Below, one piece after another: positions 1 through 10,300 of a stretch of DNA of 62,152 nucleotides. The DNA is from Caulochytrium protostelioides (taxonomy: Eukaryota; Chytridiomycota; Caulochytriomycetes; Caulochytriales; Caulochytriaceae). Below the pieces are notes generated by a model that was given only the letters and a program-made list of their open reading frames with translations, was not told where the DNA came from and did no database searches. The stretch is taken from positions 1 through 62,152 of the forward strand of contig ML014221.1 in the NCBI GenBank assembly GCA_003615045.1, written 5' to 3'. Positions within the stretch are counted from its first letter, which is position 1, and every line of letters begins with the position of its first letter. The translations under genes and the position numbers were made by a program.

Positions 1-2
1 CG

Positions 3-371
3 GAGGCCGAGGCGGCCGCGGCGGCGCGCGCGGCCGAGGTGCGGGCGCGCGAGCGCCGTGCGCAAGCGCTCGTGGCGGCCGTGGGCATCGTCGCCACGCG
101 CGACCCGGCGCGGGCGCGCGCCGCCACGGTCGCGGCGCAGGCCGCCGCCGACGCGGTGGCCGCCGCCATCGCGCGGCGGCGGCTGCATGCCGCGGACCGG
201 ATGCAGACGAATACGTCGTTCGACGACGGCGATTTCGCGCGGGACGTCCGCGGCGCCGTCCATGCGGCGCTGCATGCTGCCGGGCTGCTTAACCACCCTC
301 ACGCTGCGGCGACGCTGCGGTCGTTGGCCGCGCCTGTGCCGCCGGCCCTGCGGTCCTCCATCGAATTCTGA
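3..371 (+). CDS. 3' end of an unidentified alanine/arginine-rich protein (partial)
   Basis: The reading frame is open from the left edge of the window to a TGA at 369-371, giving about 122 residues of a protein whose start lies outside. The first half is a charged, alanine-rich helix (repeated Ala, Arg, Glu) that could form a coiled coil. The last part is less biased and ends in LRSSIEF, which looks more like a genuine C-terminus than a chance frame. It is tail-to-tail with IFT20, whose stop is 115 bp away. I do not recognise the family. The high GC content makes long chance frames common, so the call rests on composition and on the gene-free gap that follows. Confidence 0.5.
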   Translation, partial: EAEAAAAARAAEVRARERRAQALVAAVGIVATRDPARARAATVAAQAAADAVAAAIARRRLHAADRMQTNTSFDDGDFARDVRGAVHAALHAAGLLNHPHAAATLRSLAAPVPPALRSSIEF

Positions 372-485
372 ACCCCGCTTTCTCTATGTTGCATGATGAT
401 CATCATTGGTATGGAACACGCCATCGCTGGAGCATGGCCGCGTCGGGCGATCCATCAGCGCGGGCACGTTGTGAACGAACACGGA

Positions 486-1035
486 TTAAGAGCGCATCAT
501 TTCGAGAAACTCACGCTGTGTTTGTGCGGTGCGCTGCAGCGAGGCCGCATACGTGGAGAGGCTATCAACATCACGAAAAACACATCAGGTAAGTGACCAT
601 GTCGACCCCACATCGTGGCACATCCTGCCTGGCGCTCGACATTCAAGGCGAGACAGGCGCCGTTCTCGCGTCGGTGGCAGACAAACGTTACCGTGCCACA
701 TCGGCCTGCTTTTGGACGAGAAGTGCCTGGAGTCGCCGGGCTTCGGTCGCGAGCGCGTCGGAGCCGAGCACGGCCGCATGGGACGATGCGGTGCTGGCTG
801 CGGCGAGCAGGCGGCGGCGGCCGAGCACGGCGAGCTTGGCGGTCTCGACGGCTTGGGCTCGCTGGTCCGCGTGGCGCAGGAGACTCGCGGCGGCGGCGTC
901 GAACGTGGCACAGGCGTCGCGGAAGCCGTCGCTGAGCGCGGTGAGCGCATGGGACTGCTGCGTCTCGGCCGGCGGGAGCAGTCGCACTGTCGAGGCCTCG
1001 TCGAGCAGCGTGCTCGGCAGGCTCGATTCAGCCAT
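486..1035 (-). CDS. IFT20: Intraflagellar transport protein IFT20 (two exons)
   Basis: IFT20 is a small coiled-coil subunit of the IFT-B complex that carries cargo from the Golgi/basal body into the flagellum. Exon 1 is 1035-692 and exon 2 is 561-486. The 130-bp intron begins GTAACG (691) and ends GATAG (562). Splicing gives a 139-residue protein, close to the usual ~132. The N-terminal stretch LDEASTVRLLPPAETQQ aligns with the IFT20 segment around 'FDELNKLRVLDPEVTQQ'. The C-terminal part reads as the family's heptad region (QALLVQKQADVARLSTYA) and ends in a REFLEMM-like tail corresponding to NEFIDQF. Without splicing the protein would stop right after DVAR. The ATG at 1035 gives an N-terminus of family length. 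An upstream in-frame ATG at 1188 would add a proline-rich leader and is less likely. Recognition is by remembered alignment, not by a search. Confidence 0.87.
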
Positions 1036-1624
1036 GGTGGCCCGCGGCGTCTCGTCAGGGCGGCGCGCGGTCAATGGGTCCCGAGGATCGGCGTTGGATG
1101 AGGGAGACGGCGGAGAGGGCCACCACTGAAGATATGGATCGGAGTTTCTGCCGCCAACTGGTCGTGTCGGATCGATGGAGGCTTCCACGCCGTGTCCGCT
1201 TCAGGTCTCCATGGGATCTCTCCTTTTGATGTGTTCTGAAGCTTGGATCGGCAGCCCGCTCGGCGGCGGCTCAGATCGAACGCCGCTCGTAGACGGCCCC
1301 CCCTTTGTCCTTCCAGCGGACGGCCCCCATCGATTTCTCGCCCTTCCGCACGCCCGACCGCTGCGCTGGTGCGGCACTCCCGCTGGCGATCACCGCGGAC
1401 CATCTCTCGACAACCGCCCCCGGCACAGGGTACTGCTGCTGCTGGTCGCACAAGCAGGGTGAGTCGCTTATCAACATGACCTCTGTGTATCCTATAGAGC
1501 GCTTGCCCATCAGATCAAAGCGTCGGCCGACGAAGCCGCGGTCTAACACACCGCGGTCATGGCGTCTCCGCTTGGGTATATCCTGAGACTCCATCGGATT
1601 CACGGCAGCCGGCATTCCGGTTCG
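1036..1624. other. Intergenic gap, IFT20 upstream region
   Basis: This 0.6-kb stretch lies between the IFT20 start and the stop of the next minus-strand gene. It should hold the IFT20 promoter. I see no conserved coding sequence, RNA gene or repeat in it. Confidence 0.4.
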
Positions 1625-2862
1625 TCAGAAGCGGCCGAGCGCAGGGACTGGGCGGCCCATGCCCACGGTGCGTGGCGGTCGTAGCGCGCCGACGCCGCGG
1701 GGTGGACCGCCGCCGCCACTGCCGCCCACGAGGCCGCGGGAGGGCCGGCGCCCTGGAAACTGGACCTCGCGCTCCCGCGTCCGAGCACGTGCGCGGTCCC
1801 GTGCGCGCGTCCGGTGGCTCGCGTGGTGTGCGCGCGCCTGCCGGTCGAGCGCGTCGTGGAAGGAGTCCTGGCGATCGGCTTTCAGGCGCTTCACGGTCGA
1901 GCCGTGCTCCGACGGGTTGCGGTGGTTGGACCCGAGCGAGGACAGCGACGCGACGGTGCCCGTCTCGCTCGGGGGCCGCTGCACGGCGGCGCGGGCGTGC
2001 GCCGAGGCCGGCAGTCCCGCCATCCACTGGCCGACCTGGCGACACGTCGCCGGCGTCGGCGCCGCGGCGTCGTCGGCGTCGATGGCCGCCATCGCCGATG
2101 GCCGGCGCGGCTTGCCGCGCTTCGGCAGCCACGAGGGCCGCGTGAAGCGTTTGAAGCTGCGTCCGCCGCTCGGGCTGCGGTGGCGGCCGTGGCCGCGGCT
2201 GCGGCTCGGCTGCGGCAACGCTGCCATGCCCCCGTCCGCGCCGTCATCGTCGTCGGCCCACTCGTCGTCGGCGCCGTCATCGCGGCGTGGTCGGTGCTTC
2301 GCCGATTTTTTGGACGCACCGCTCTTTTTTTTACCCTTGCCGTGACCGCGGCGCGTCCCTTTCTCCACGCGCGTCGCGTCGCTGTTCACACTGCTGCGTG
2401 AGCTGCAGCGACTCTGACGGCGGCGGCGGCAGCAGCAGCAGCAGAGGATGACGCCGACGACGAGCAGAAACACGGCGGCGCCGCCAATCGCGAGAGCGAG
2501 CACCAGCGGGCTGACGGCCTTGTGGCCAGAACGGGGAGCGGCGGGGGTCGCGGTCTCTTGAACAGCGGCGGCGGCATCCTGCCGCCGCAAAAGAAACGGC
2601 GGGGTAGGCGCTATCCGTTCTGCTTGCCAGAAGCTCAATTCGAGACTCTTAGTATCCACACTTCCGCCAACCTGACCCTGTCGGTCCGCGAGAGGTCTCT
2701 GGCCCCGGTGGTCGACATGGTGAGGAACGGCACCACCACCGACGCCGGAATCGGTGTTCTCACCGACGGCAGGCGCGGCCGATGGCTCCCTGTCTTTCCA
2801 TGCGCCGTCCACGGCACCAATGCTGGCAGCAGCAGCAGCAGCAGTGACGTCCGGATCAGCAT
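1625..2862 (-). CDS. Predicted single-pass (type I) membrane protein with basic cytoplasmic tail (two exons)
   Basis: Exon 1 (2862-2764) encodes a clear signal peptide: MLIRTS, a run of leucines, PALVPWTAHG. Exon 2 (2578-1625) starts in phase 0. The 185-bp intron begins GTGAGA and ends in a pyrimidine-rich TTTCTTTTGCGGCGGCAG. The joined 350-residue protein has a very short ectodomain and one strong membrane helix (about residues 57-78, PLVLALAIGGAAVFLLVVGVIL). Five cysteines in a row follow, a likely palmitoylation site, and then about 265 basic, serine/arginine-rich cytoplasmic residues. The signal peptide and the membrane helix lie in different frames and are joined only by splicing, which supports the model. 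I do not recognise a family. The topology resembles small fungal plasma-membrane sensors or adaptors, but that is inference. The C-terminal two-thirds is low complexity and its exact end is less certain. Confidence 0.6.
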
Positions 2863-4303
2863 CGTGCGGGCGCGGGAGCGGGGGCGACTCGCTTCGCAGC
2901 ACCAGTGCGACGCCGCGCTTCACGCGCTTCAGGTACGGCCGCGACACCTGCTTCGTATGAATAGCTAGCGTCCTGGCGCCCGCCCGAGGCGCGCGCGCCC
3001 AAAGATCCTCCGCGGCTGCCGCCCGTCTTGGCGGCGGCGCCATGGGCGGCGGGGTGGTATCCGGTCCTTGACCGTCGCGGCGCCATCGCTGGCGAGGCCG
3101 GTGGCGGCGGCGGTGCCCGCGCACCGGCACGCCGGCCGGCGTCGCATCGCGCCGTCGGAGACGCCGGACGCGGGCGCGGCGCGGGCTCGTTGATGGACCG
3201 TCCTGGATCCCGACGACCCCGGGTGGCGGGAGGAGCACAGGAGCGGCCGTGGCATGGTCGTCCTGGCCGTCGGTCGGGGAAGGGGCCGGCGCCGCCGCGG
3301 GCGTGGCGGATGTGGGCCTCGAGGGTGCCGCGGCGGCCCGGCGCACGCGCTTGATCAGCGCGACCATCGGCGTGCGGCGGCGGCGGCGGCGATGGCGCCC
3401 GACTGGGCCAGGCCGCCGTCTCAGCAAATGTCGGAACGACGACGGGGATGCATGCACGTATGCTTAGGCGCGGTGGGGAGGAGGAGTGAGCTGGACGGAG
3501 CAGGCGCTGGATCAAGCGGTATCCAACGGAGCGCACGGACGGCCCGGAGATCGCCCCTATCCCTGACACGAGGGCCAGGCCAGACCGGTCCGGAAGCGGG
3601 CTAGCGGCAAGAGGATGGCACTTGAGGCCGACTCGTCCTTGGCGGAGCGGTTGAGGAAGCGTCGATGCGCGATATCGATGATTGCGGTGAAGGGGTCCAT
3701 GGCCCCGAGTATGCATATGGTTTCACGCCGAGGCAGGCCCTGATGGACTGACGCCGCCGTCGCTGGCACATGGCAGAGCGGAGCGGAGCGAGGCAGACCC
3801 AGAACCCGTCCCGGTTGTCGAGGGAATCTCATCGCTAGGACTCGTCCATGCCTCGTTGGGAGCCTCAGAGCGAGCCATGGACGGCGAGTCGTGAAGAGGG
3901 CGCCGTGACAGCACTGGCTCTCGCGATGAAACAGGAGGACGCAAAAGTGATCCTGCCGACGCCATTTCTCGCCGTGAATCGGCGACCGAGCCGCCCGCGC
4001 GGCCGCCGGGCATGCGAATCCAAGTGGGACAGCATTTGGCGGCGAAACACGCTTGTCCCGCAGAAAATTGGCGTCGACTTTCTCTCTGAAGGTCAGTCCC
4101 CCACCGATTGTCATTATTCCCCGGGATCTCCATGTACCGATCGGACATGACGCAGTGGCCGATAAATGGCCATACACTCAACAGCCAGCCGGGCAGCGCC
4201 GGGCTGGGTGCCACGCCAATGCGACATTTTTTAACTCTTCGTATTTTACGATGATAACAACCATCGGCCGGTTTGCAGGTCGTCGGCGATACCGTGGACC
4301 GGT
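2863..4303. other. Intergenic gap
   Basis: This 1.4-kb stretch lies between two minus-strand genes. Several long open frames cross it on both strands, but all have arginine/proline-rich shadow composition and none resembles a known protein. The right edge holds the imperfect duplication of the UTP10 3' end described separately. I see no RNA gene. Confidence 0.35.
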
Positions 4304-4323
4304 TTACAGGTAGTCGGCGATAT
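4268..4323. repeat. Imperfect 25-bp direct repeat spanning the UTP10 stop codon
   Basis: The 25 bp at 4299-4323 contain the UTP10 stop codon and last codons. They are repeated at 4268-4292 with 22 of 25 positions identical. In the downstream copy the stop (TTA on the plus strand) is TTG, so it would read as glutamine. This looks like a small tandem duplication of the end of the gene. Confidence 0.8.
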
Positions 4324-7300
4324 CTTCCTGCAGCACGTCGCCGATCTGGGCCATCAGCGCGCGAGCGGCGTGCTCGACGCTCTCGTCGGCGTCCTCGAGC
4401 AGCTCCGACAGGTGCGGCAACGTCTCGGGCAGGAGCTGGACAAGCCAGGCCTCGCCGAGGCGCGCCACGATGCGGCTGAGCAGCGCGATGGCGAGCAGGC
4501 GCTGCGTCGTCATGCCCGTGGCCGCCGTCGCCGCCGCCGCGGCGCCCTTCACATGCGCCGTGATGCGCGACGACGACGCCGCGGCCAAGCCACACACGAG
4601 GCCGTTCAGCGTCTTCCAGCGCGAGTCGGCGCCTGGGCACGCCGCTAGATCGAGCAGCGCGTCGGTGGCGAGCGTGTGCACGCGCTGCGTCGCGGCGAGG
4701 ACGGCCGGTGCCATCGGCATCGGCGACGCGGTCGTCGTCGCCGGCGATGTCGCGTCTTCCATGTCGCTGTCCGCATCCGGATCCTCGGCCGACCGCACAG
4801 TGAGCGAGGTGAGCGAGACCAGGAGCGGCAGCAGCGCGTCCATCCGCTCCGGGGTGACAAAGCCCACCTGGTCATGGCGCAGCAGACCGACAAGCGCCTC
4901 GAGCGCGGCGGCGGTGCGGGGCTCAGCACAGACAGGTGCCGTGGCGTCGGCCGCCGCGTGGAGGCCGCCGTCGAGCGCGGCCTGGAGCTGCGTGCAGAGC
5001 GGCTCGAAGAGGTAGCCAAAGTACGGCGTAAAGATGGACGTCATGCGGTCCGAGAGCAGACCGACCAGACGCCACAGCGTCGTCTGGCGCAGCGGCTGGA
5101 CCTTCAGCGCGCCGCCGGCCGGGCCGGTCGTCATGGGCGCGGTCACGTCGGCGAGCAGCGGGCTCATTGCCCAGTCGACGACCTTCACGAACAAGGGGCG
5201 GAAGACGGGGTCGCTCAGCTTCAGCACGAGGTGGGCGAAGGCGTCCAGGACGGCGTGCTCCGCGGTATCGACGGCGTCGGCCGGAACGCCTGCGAGCGTG
5301 AGCTGCGTGCGCGCATGGAAGGCGCGCACATAGAAAAGCAGCAGGTCGCGGACCGGGCTGCTCTGGCCGGGCTTGGCGGCGCCGCCCACCAGCATCTCGG
5401 CCGGCATCGTGTCCGCAAACTGAGCCATCATGGCAAAGAAGGGCGTCAGCAGCGCGGGCGCCGTCGCGGCGCGCGCCAGCAGCGTCGGCAGGAACGCCGT
5501 CGCGGCTGGCAGCAGCGCGGCGGCCGCGTGGGTCGCCAGCGCCGTCGCCAGTGCGCTCGCGGCGCGCGGCAGACCGCCCGCCGACGGGGCCGCAGACGAG
5601 GCCGTCTCGGAAACGAATGCGACCGAGAGCAGCTTGGGCACGTGCGGCGTGAGGAACGACGCAAACTGCTGGACCATGACGACGAGGACCGCGAGCGCGG
5701 CGCTCGCGAGGCCCGTGACGCTGGCCCGGCGCACGGGCGTCAGGCTGTCGCTTCCCGTCGCACGGAGCGCGGCGTAGCAGGCGACCGTGGTGCGCAGCGC
5801 TACGTGGATCATGCGCGGGATGAACGGGATCATGCGCTCCCCGGCGAGCGTGACCCATTCGCCGACGACGACCATGAGCGTCGTGGGCCACGCGAGGTCG
5901 TCGGACATCGCACCCGCGGCGGGGTTCGGCGCGCTGCGCTCCAGCGCGAGCATGATCGGCGGCACTGCGAGCTGCATGTAGCGCGTCGGCTGCACCGAGA
6001 AGCAAGCCTGCGCGATCGTGCGCAGCGTGAGCAGCGCTGCGGTCGCGAGTTCGCGCGGCGTCTCGACCGCACTGGCCTCGCGCGTGGCGTGGGCCGTGGC
6101 GGGCGTTTCGCCGGCCGCCGGCACGTGGGCGCCCCGCTGCACGAGCGGGAGGATGTGCTTCAGGGCAATCTGCGTGAGCGCGTTCTGGTCGGCGGTCGTG
6201 AGGAGCGCGGCCGGGCCGGTGCGGTCGATGGCGGCCTGGGCGCGCTGGCGAAGCAGCGCGAGGGCGCGGCGGCGGACGCCGCGGGCGCCGGCTGACCACT
6301 CGTCCTGAACAAAGAAGTCGGCCAGGATCGTGAGGAACGAGTCCGTCGAGAGGAACGAGAAGAGGTGCGTCAAGGTCGCGGTGAGGCGGCGCTGCAGGTC
6401 GTCGAGTACGCTGGTGGACACGGCGCGCGTCGCCGACGGCGTCGCCTGCTGGTCGAAGAGGTGCGCCTGCAGCGCGAGCGCCGCCTGGATCACGACCGCG
6501 AGGTCCGCCGTGAAGCCGTCGCGCGCCGACGCGTCGGCCTCGGCTTCAGCGACGTTCGCGAGGAAGGGCTTGCTGCTGAGCACGACCGCCATAATGGTCA
6601 TGAGACGATTCTTGAGCAAAAGCAGGCAAGAGGCGTCCTCATAGGCGCGAGTGCCGGCCAGCAGCCAGCGCCACGCGGCCGAGCCCGTCGTCCCGTCCGC
6701 GGCAGGCCACGTCCACGGGAGCTCGCGCAGCATTGTCATCAGGCGTTGCAGCAGGTCCGTCTGCGCGTGCAGCGGCAGCTGCTGGACCACCATGATGGCC
6801 AGCTCGAATAGCGGCGCCGCGGCGGCCGCGGCCGAGGCCGACGGCTTGCGCTTGATGGCCGGCGCGCGGCGGCCGCTACGCGCCACAGCGGTGCCGTCCG
6901 ACGGCGCTGCGGCCGCTTCGGCACCCGCCGCCGCTGCCACGGCCTTCGGAGCCTCAACAGACCCCGCGGTGGCCGCGGCCTCGGCCGAGATGCCCGCATT
7001 AGCAAAGCAGACGACCAGCCACTCGGCGTAGTCCGGCAACGCGTCGATAAACTCGCGGAACACCGCAGGGCGGCGGTGCTTCGGGATATGCAGCGCTGCG
7101 TCGGCGAACATGCGATGGATGGAGTAGAGCGAGACAGCCGCAGCGGGCGGCGCGACATCGGGGTCGGCCGCCATGATGTCGGCGGGGCCGCGCTGGGCGA
7201 GGTCGGCGACGTAGCATCGCGTCAGCGGCGGCAGCACGTTCTGGAAGACTTCGTGAATCACATGGAACGAGTACCAGTCGTCCTGGCGCAAGAGGTTCGT

Positions 7301-10300
7301 GCCCAGGAAGGTAAAGATGGGCAAGATGGACTGCAGAACCTGCTGCGGCAGACGAGTCGCGATGCGCGCCACGAGGAGCAGCACCGTCTTCATGAGCGGC
7401 GGGTGGTCCGACAAGCGCAGGACCTGGACGACGGCGGGCACGGGCCACTTGGCCAAGGCGTCAGCATCGAGGGCCGCCGCAGCGACCGCGACCTCGTCGG
7501 CGGGGTCGGCGTCCTCAAGACGCGGAACCTGCGCCAGCAAGGCGTGGCACGCGAGCAGCAGCGCCTGCACACGCTCGGCGGTCGCGACATCGAAGCGCGG
7601 GTGCATATTGACGAGCTTGGAAACGCGGTGGCCGAGCTGCGACAGCAGCGCCATCACGTGGCCCGTAAATGGGATGCGCGGGAGCAGCGCCAGGAACAGC
7701 GCCATCTGCTGGCGCGCACGCGTCGCTTCCGCTACGACGGCCGCGGCGTCGTCGGCCGACGGGACCGGTGCCTTCTTGGCCGACGTCTCGTCGGCGTCGT
7801 CGTCGGCGTCATCAGCCTCAGCATGGGCGCGACGCTTACGCGACACGGACGTCGTCGTCTCGTGTTCATCTGTGACAGCAGCAGCGGCGGCGGCGGCGGC
7901 CTTGGCGGCGCGCTGCGGGTTGGCCTGGATCTCCTTCTTGACGAGACGGACAAAGAGGTCCTTGGCGGCGCCGGCGTCGTACCACGCGAAGGGCACGTGG
8001 TCGGTATCGGTGGCGCGGAGCACGGCGCGGTGCGCGACGGCGGCCATGTCGCGGCTGGGCGCGCTCACGGCGGCGCGCACGAGCAGAGGCACGATCTTGT
8101 CGCCCCACAGGTCGGCGACGCGACCTGCCTGGGCGGCGCGCGCGGCCGCATCCTCGTCCGCCTCCTCCGGCGACGGCGCCAGCGCGCGCAGGTCGGCCAC
8201 GAGTTCCTCCAAAACCCAAGCCGCGAGGGCGACGTCGGCGGCGCTGACGGCAGCGGGCACCATCACCAGCAAATCGGCGACGAAGTCCAGCAGGACGCGG
8301 CGGAAGGCTTTGCTGTGCACAAGGATCTGATTGGTCCAGCCGCGCGTCATGATTTGGGTGAGGATGTGATGCACGACGGCAGCGTCACGCGCGGGCGCGT
8401 CGGTCGCCACCCACAGCGGCAAGTATGGGCAGAGCGCGGCAAAGGCGCCGTCGGGTGTCCGGACCGCGGCCACGAGGCGCAGCAGCGCGGCACGGAAGAG
8501 AGACGCCAGGACGGGCGCGGCGGCGTCGTTGTCAGCGGTCGCGATAACGGCGGTAGGCACGCCGTACGCCAGCGCCAGCAGGTCCTGCAGCCACAGCGTG
8601 GCCTTGAACCGGCCGTCAGCGCCGGCGGCCATCAGCGGCTCGATGACGATGCCCGCGAGCGCGGTGGCGTCGTTGGCAATCGTTGCCTGCTGGCGGAGAA
8701 TGTTGGCCACGACGGCGTTGACCGTGGCGTGGTGCAACACGGGCTCGGACTCGGGAATGTAGTCCGTGATCATGCGCGGCGCCGGGGACGCTTCCCGATG
8801 GGCCGCCTTAGCGGCCGCCTTGCCCGCCGTCCTGGCGGCGGTCGCGGCATGATGGATGGTTTTGACGACCTGAACGGCGGCGATGCGGACGGTCGGGTGC
8901 GGGCAGTCGAGGAAGGTCGCGGCCAGTATGGCGCCAGCAGCGAGGTCGTCGATGTGCCAGGCCGCGGGAGCCGCGGCGTCCTCCAACGCTGCGGTCAGAA
9001 CGACTTGGAGGCACTCCAAGGTGCGCGTGACACGCTGGGTCGCCACGGGATGCAGGTGGCCCGTGGCGTTCGGGGCGCCAGCGGCGTGGGCGCGGCGCGC
9101 CGCAGCGAGCAGGAAGCCGAGCAGCGCCATCGTGGGCTGGCCACGGAAGACGCCCGCCAGGACGCGGGCGGCCCACGGGTGGTCGAACGCGATCGCGCGC
9201 TGCACAACCGGGGCCAGCTCGGCCAGGGACACGTCCGGCGCGGACGCCATCGGCAGCGCGAGATCCAGCGAGAGGGCGGCCAGGGCGCACCAGAGGCGGC
9301 GACGGGCGGCCGGGGGCGCCGATCCGGCGGCGACGAGCATCGGCAGCGCGTCCCACGAGGCATCAAGCGCCGGCGCAGGGTGGGCCGACAGCTGCTCGCA
9401 CCAGACGGCCTCGTCGCTCGCTTCGGCGTAAATGTCGACCGGCAGCGCCGTCGACAGCGCCACGAGCATTGCTGCGCGCTGGGACTGGGCCGTCTTCGTT
9501 TTGACCGGGCGGCACACGGCCATCGTGAGGAAGGCGGTGAGGTCTAGTGCGTACTGGCGGGCGGCCGGGTGGGGTCGCGAGGCCACGAGCGCCTCACAGG
9601 ACGTCTTGAATGCGGCGGCATGCGCCGCGACGGCCTGGAAAAGCGCGGCCTGGCGCGCCGCGGCGTCCGACGCGTGCTTCCTGGCCGCCGTCGACATGGA
9701 TTTCAGACACGCGGCGAGCGGCGCGAGAGGCGCCATGGCGGCGGCGCTGCTCTGCAGCTGGGCCAGCGCCGTCAGCTGAAGCTCGGGGTCCACCGATGAC
9801 ACGGCGGTCATTGCGCCGCGACGAAGCAGCCAAAGCGTGAACAGAGAACGCAACACGGACGTCTCGGTATTGACATCAGCATCGGCATCAGCATCCGCGC
9901 CGCGGGCGTCGACAAAACGCACCACAGCGGTCATCAGCGCCGTGGCGTAGCGGCCGACAGCGTCCGCCATGGCCGGCTGGGCCTCGAGCGCCTCAGGGAA
10001 GTGAGCCACAAGGTAAGTGTAGAACAGCGCCGGCGTCAGGTCAGACGGGAGCAGCAGCTCCGCCACGGAGGCTGCGGTCGCGCCCTCGGCGGTGGGCGCG
10101 GCCAGCATGTCGGCAGCGATGGCGACGTCGTCGGCCGTGTAGGTCGCGTCGGTGTCGAGCGTCTGGAAGAAGGTGGCGACGGCCGAATCGACGAACGGCG
10201 CAATGGTGGCGCGCACGCCTGTCTCGCCCGCCGGCGCGGCCTCCGTCTCGTCAGTGTCGGCACCAGCATCAGCTTCAGCATCGGCCTGGACAGGCACAAC

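Noticed and set aside
7076-9547. 823-codon open frame on the plus strand
   Set aside because: It is antisense to UTP10 and made of Arg/Gly/Asp/His-rich shadow composition. The minus strand carries the conserved HEAT protein.
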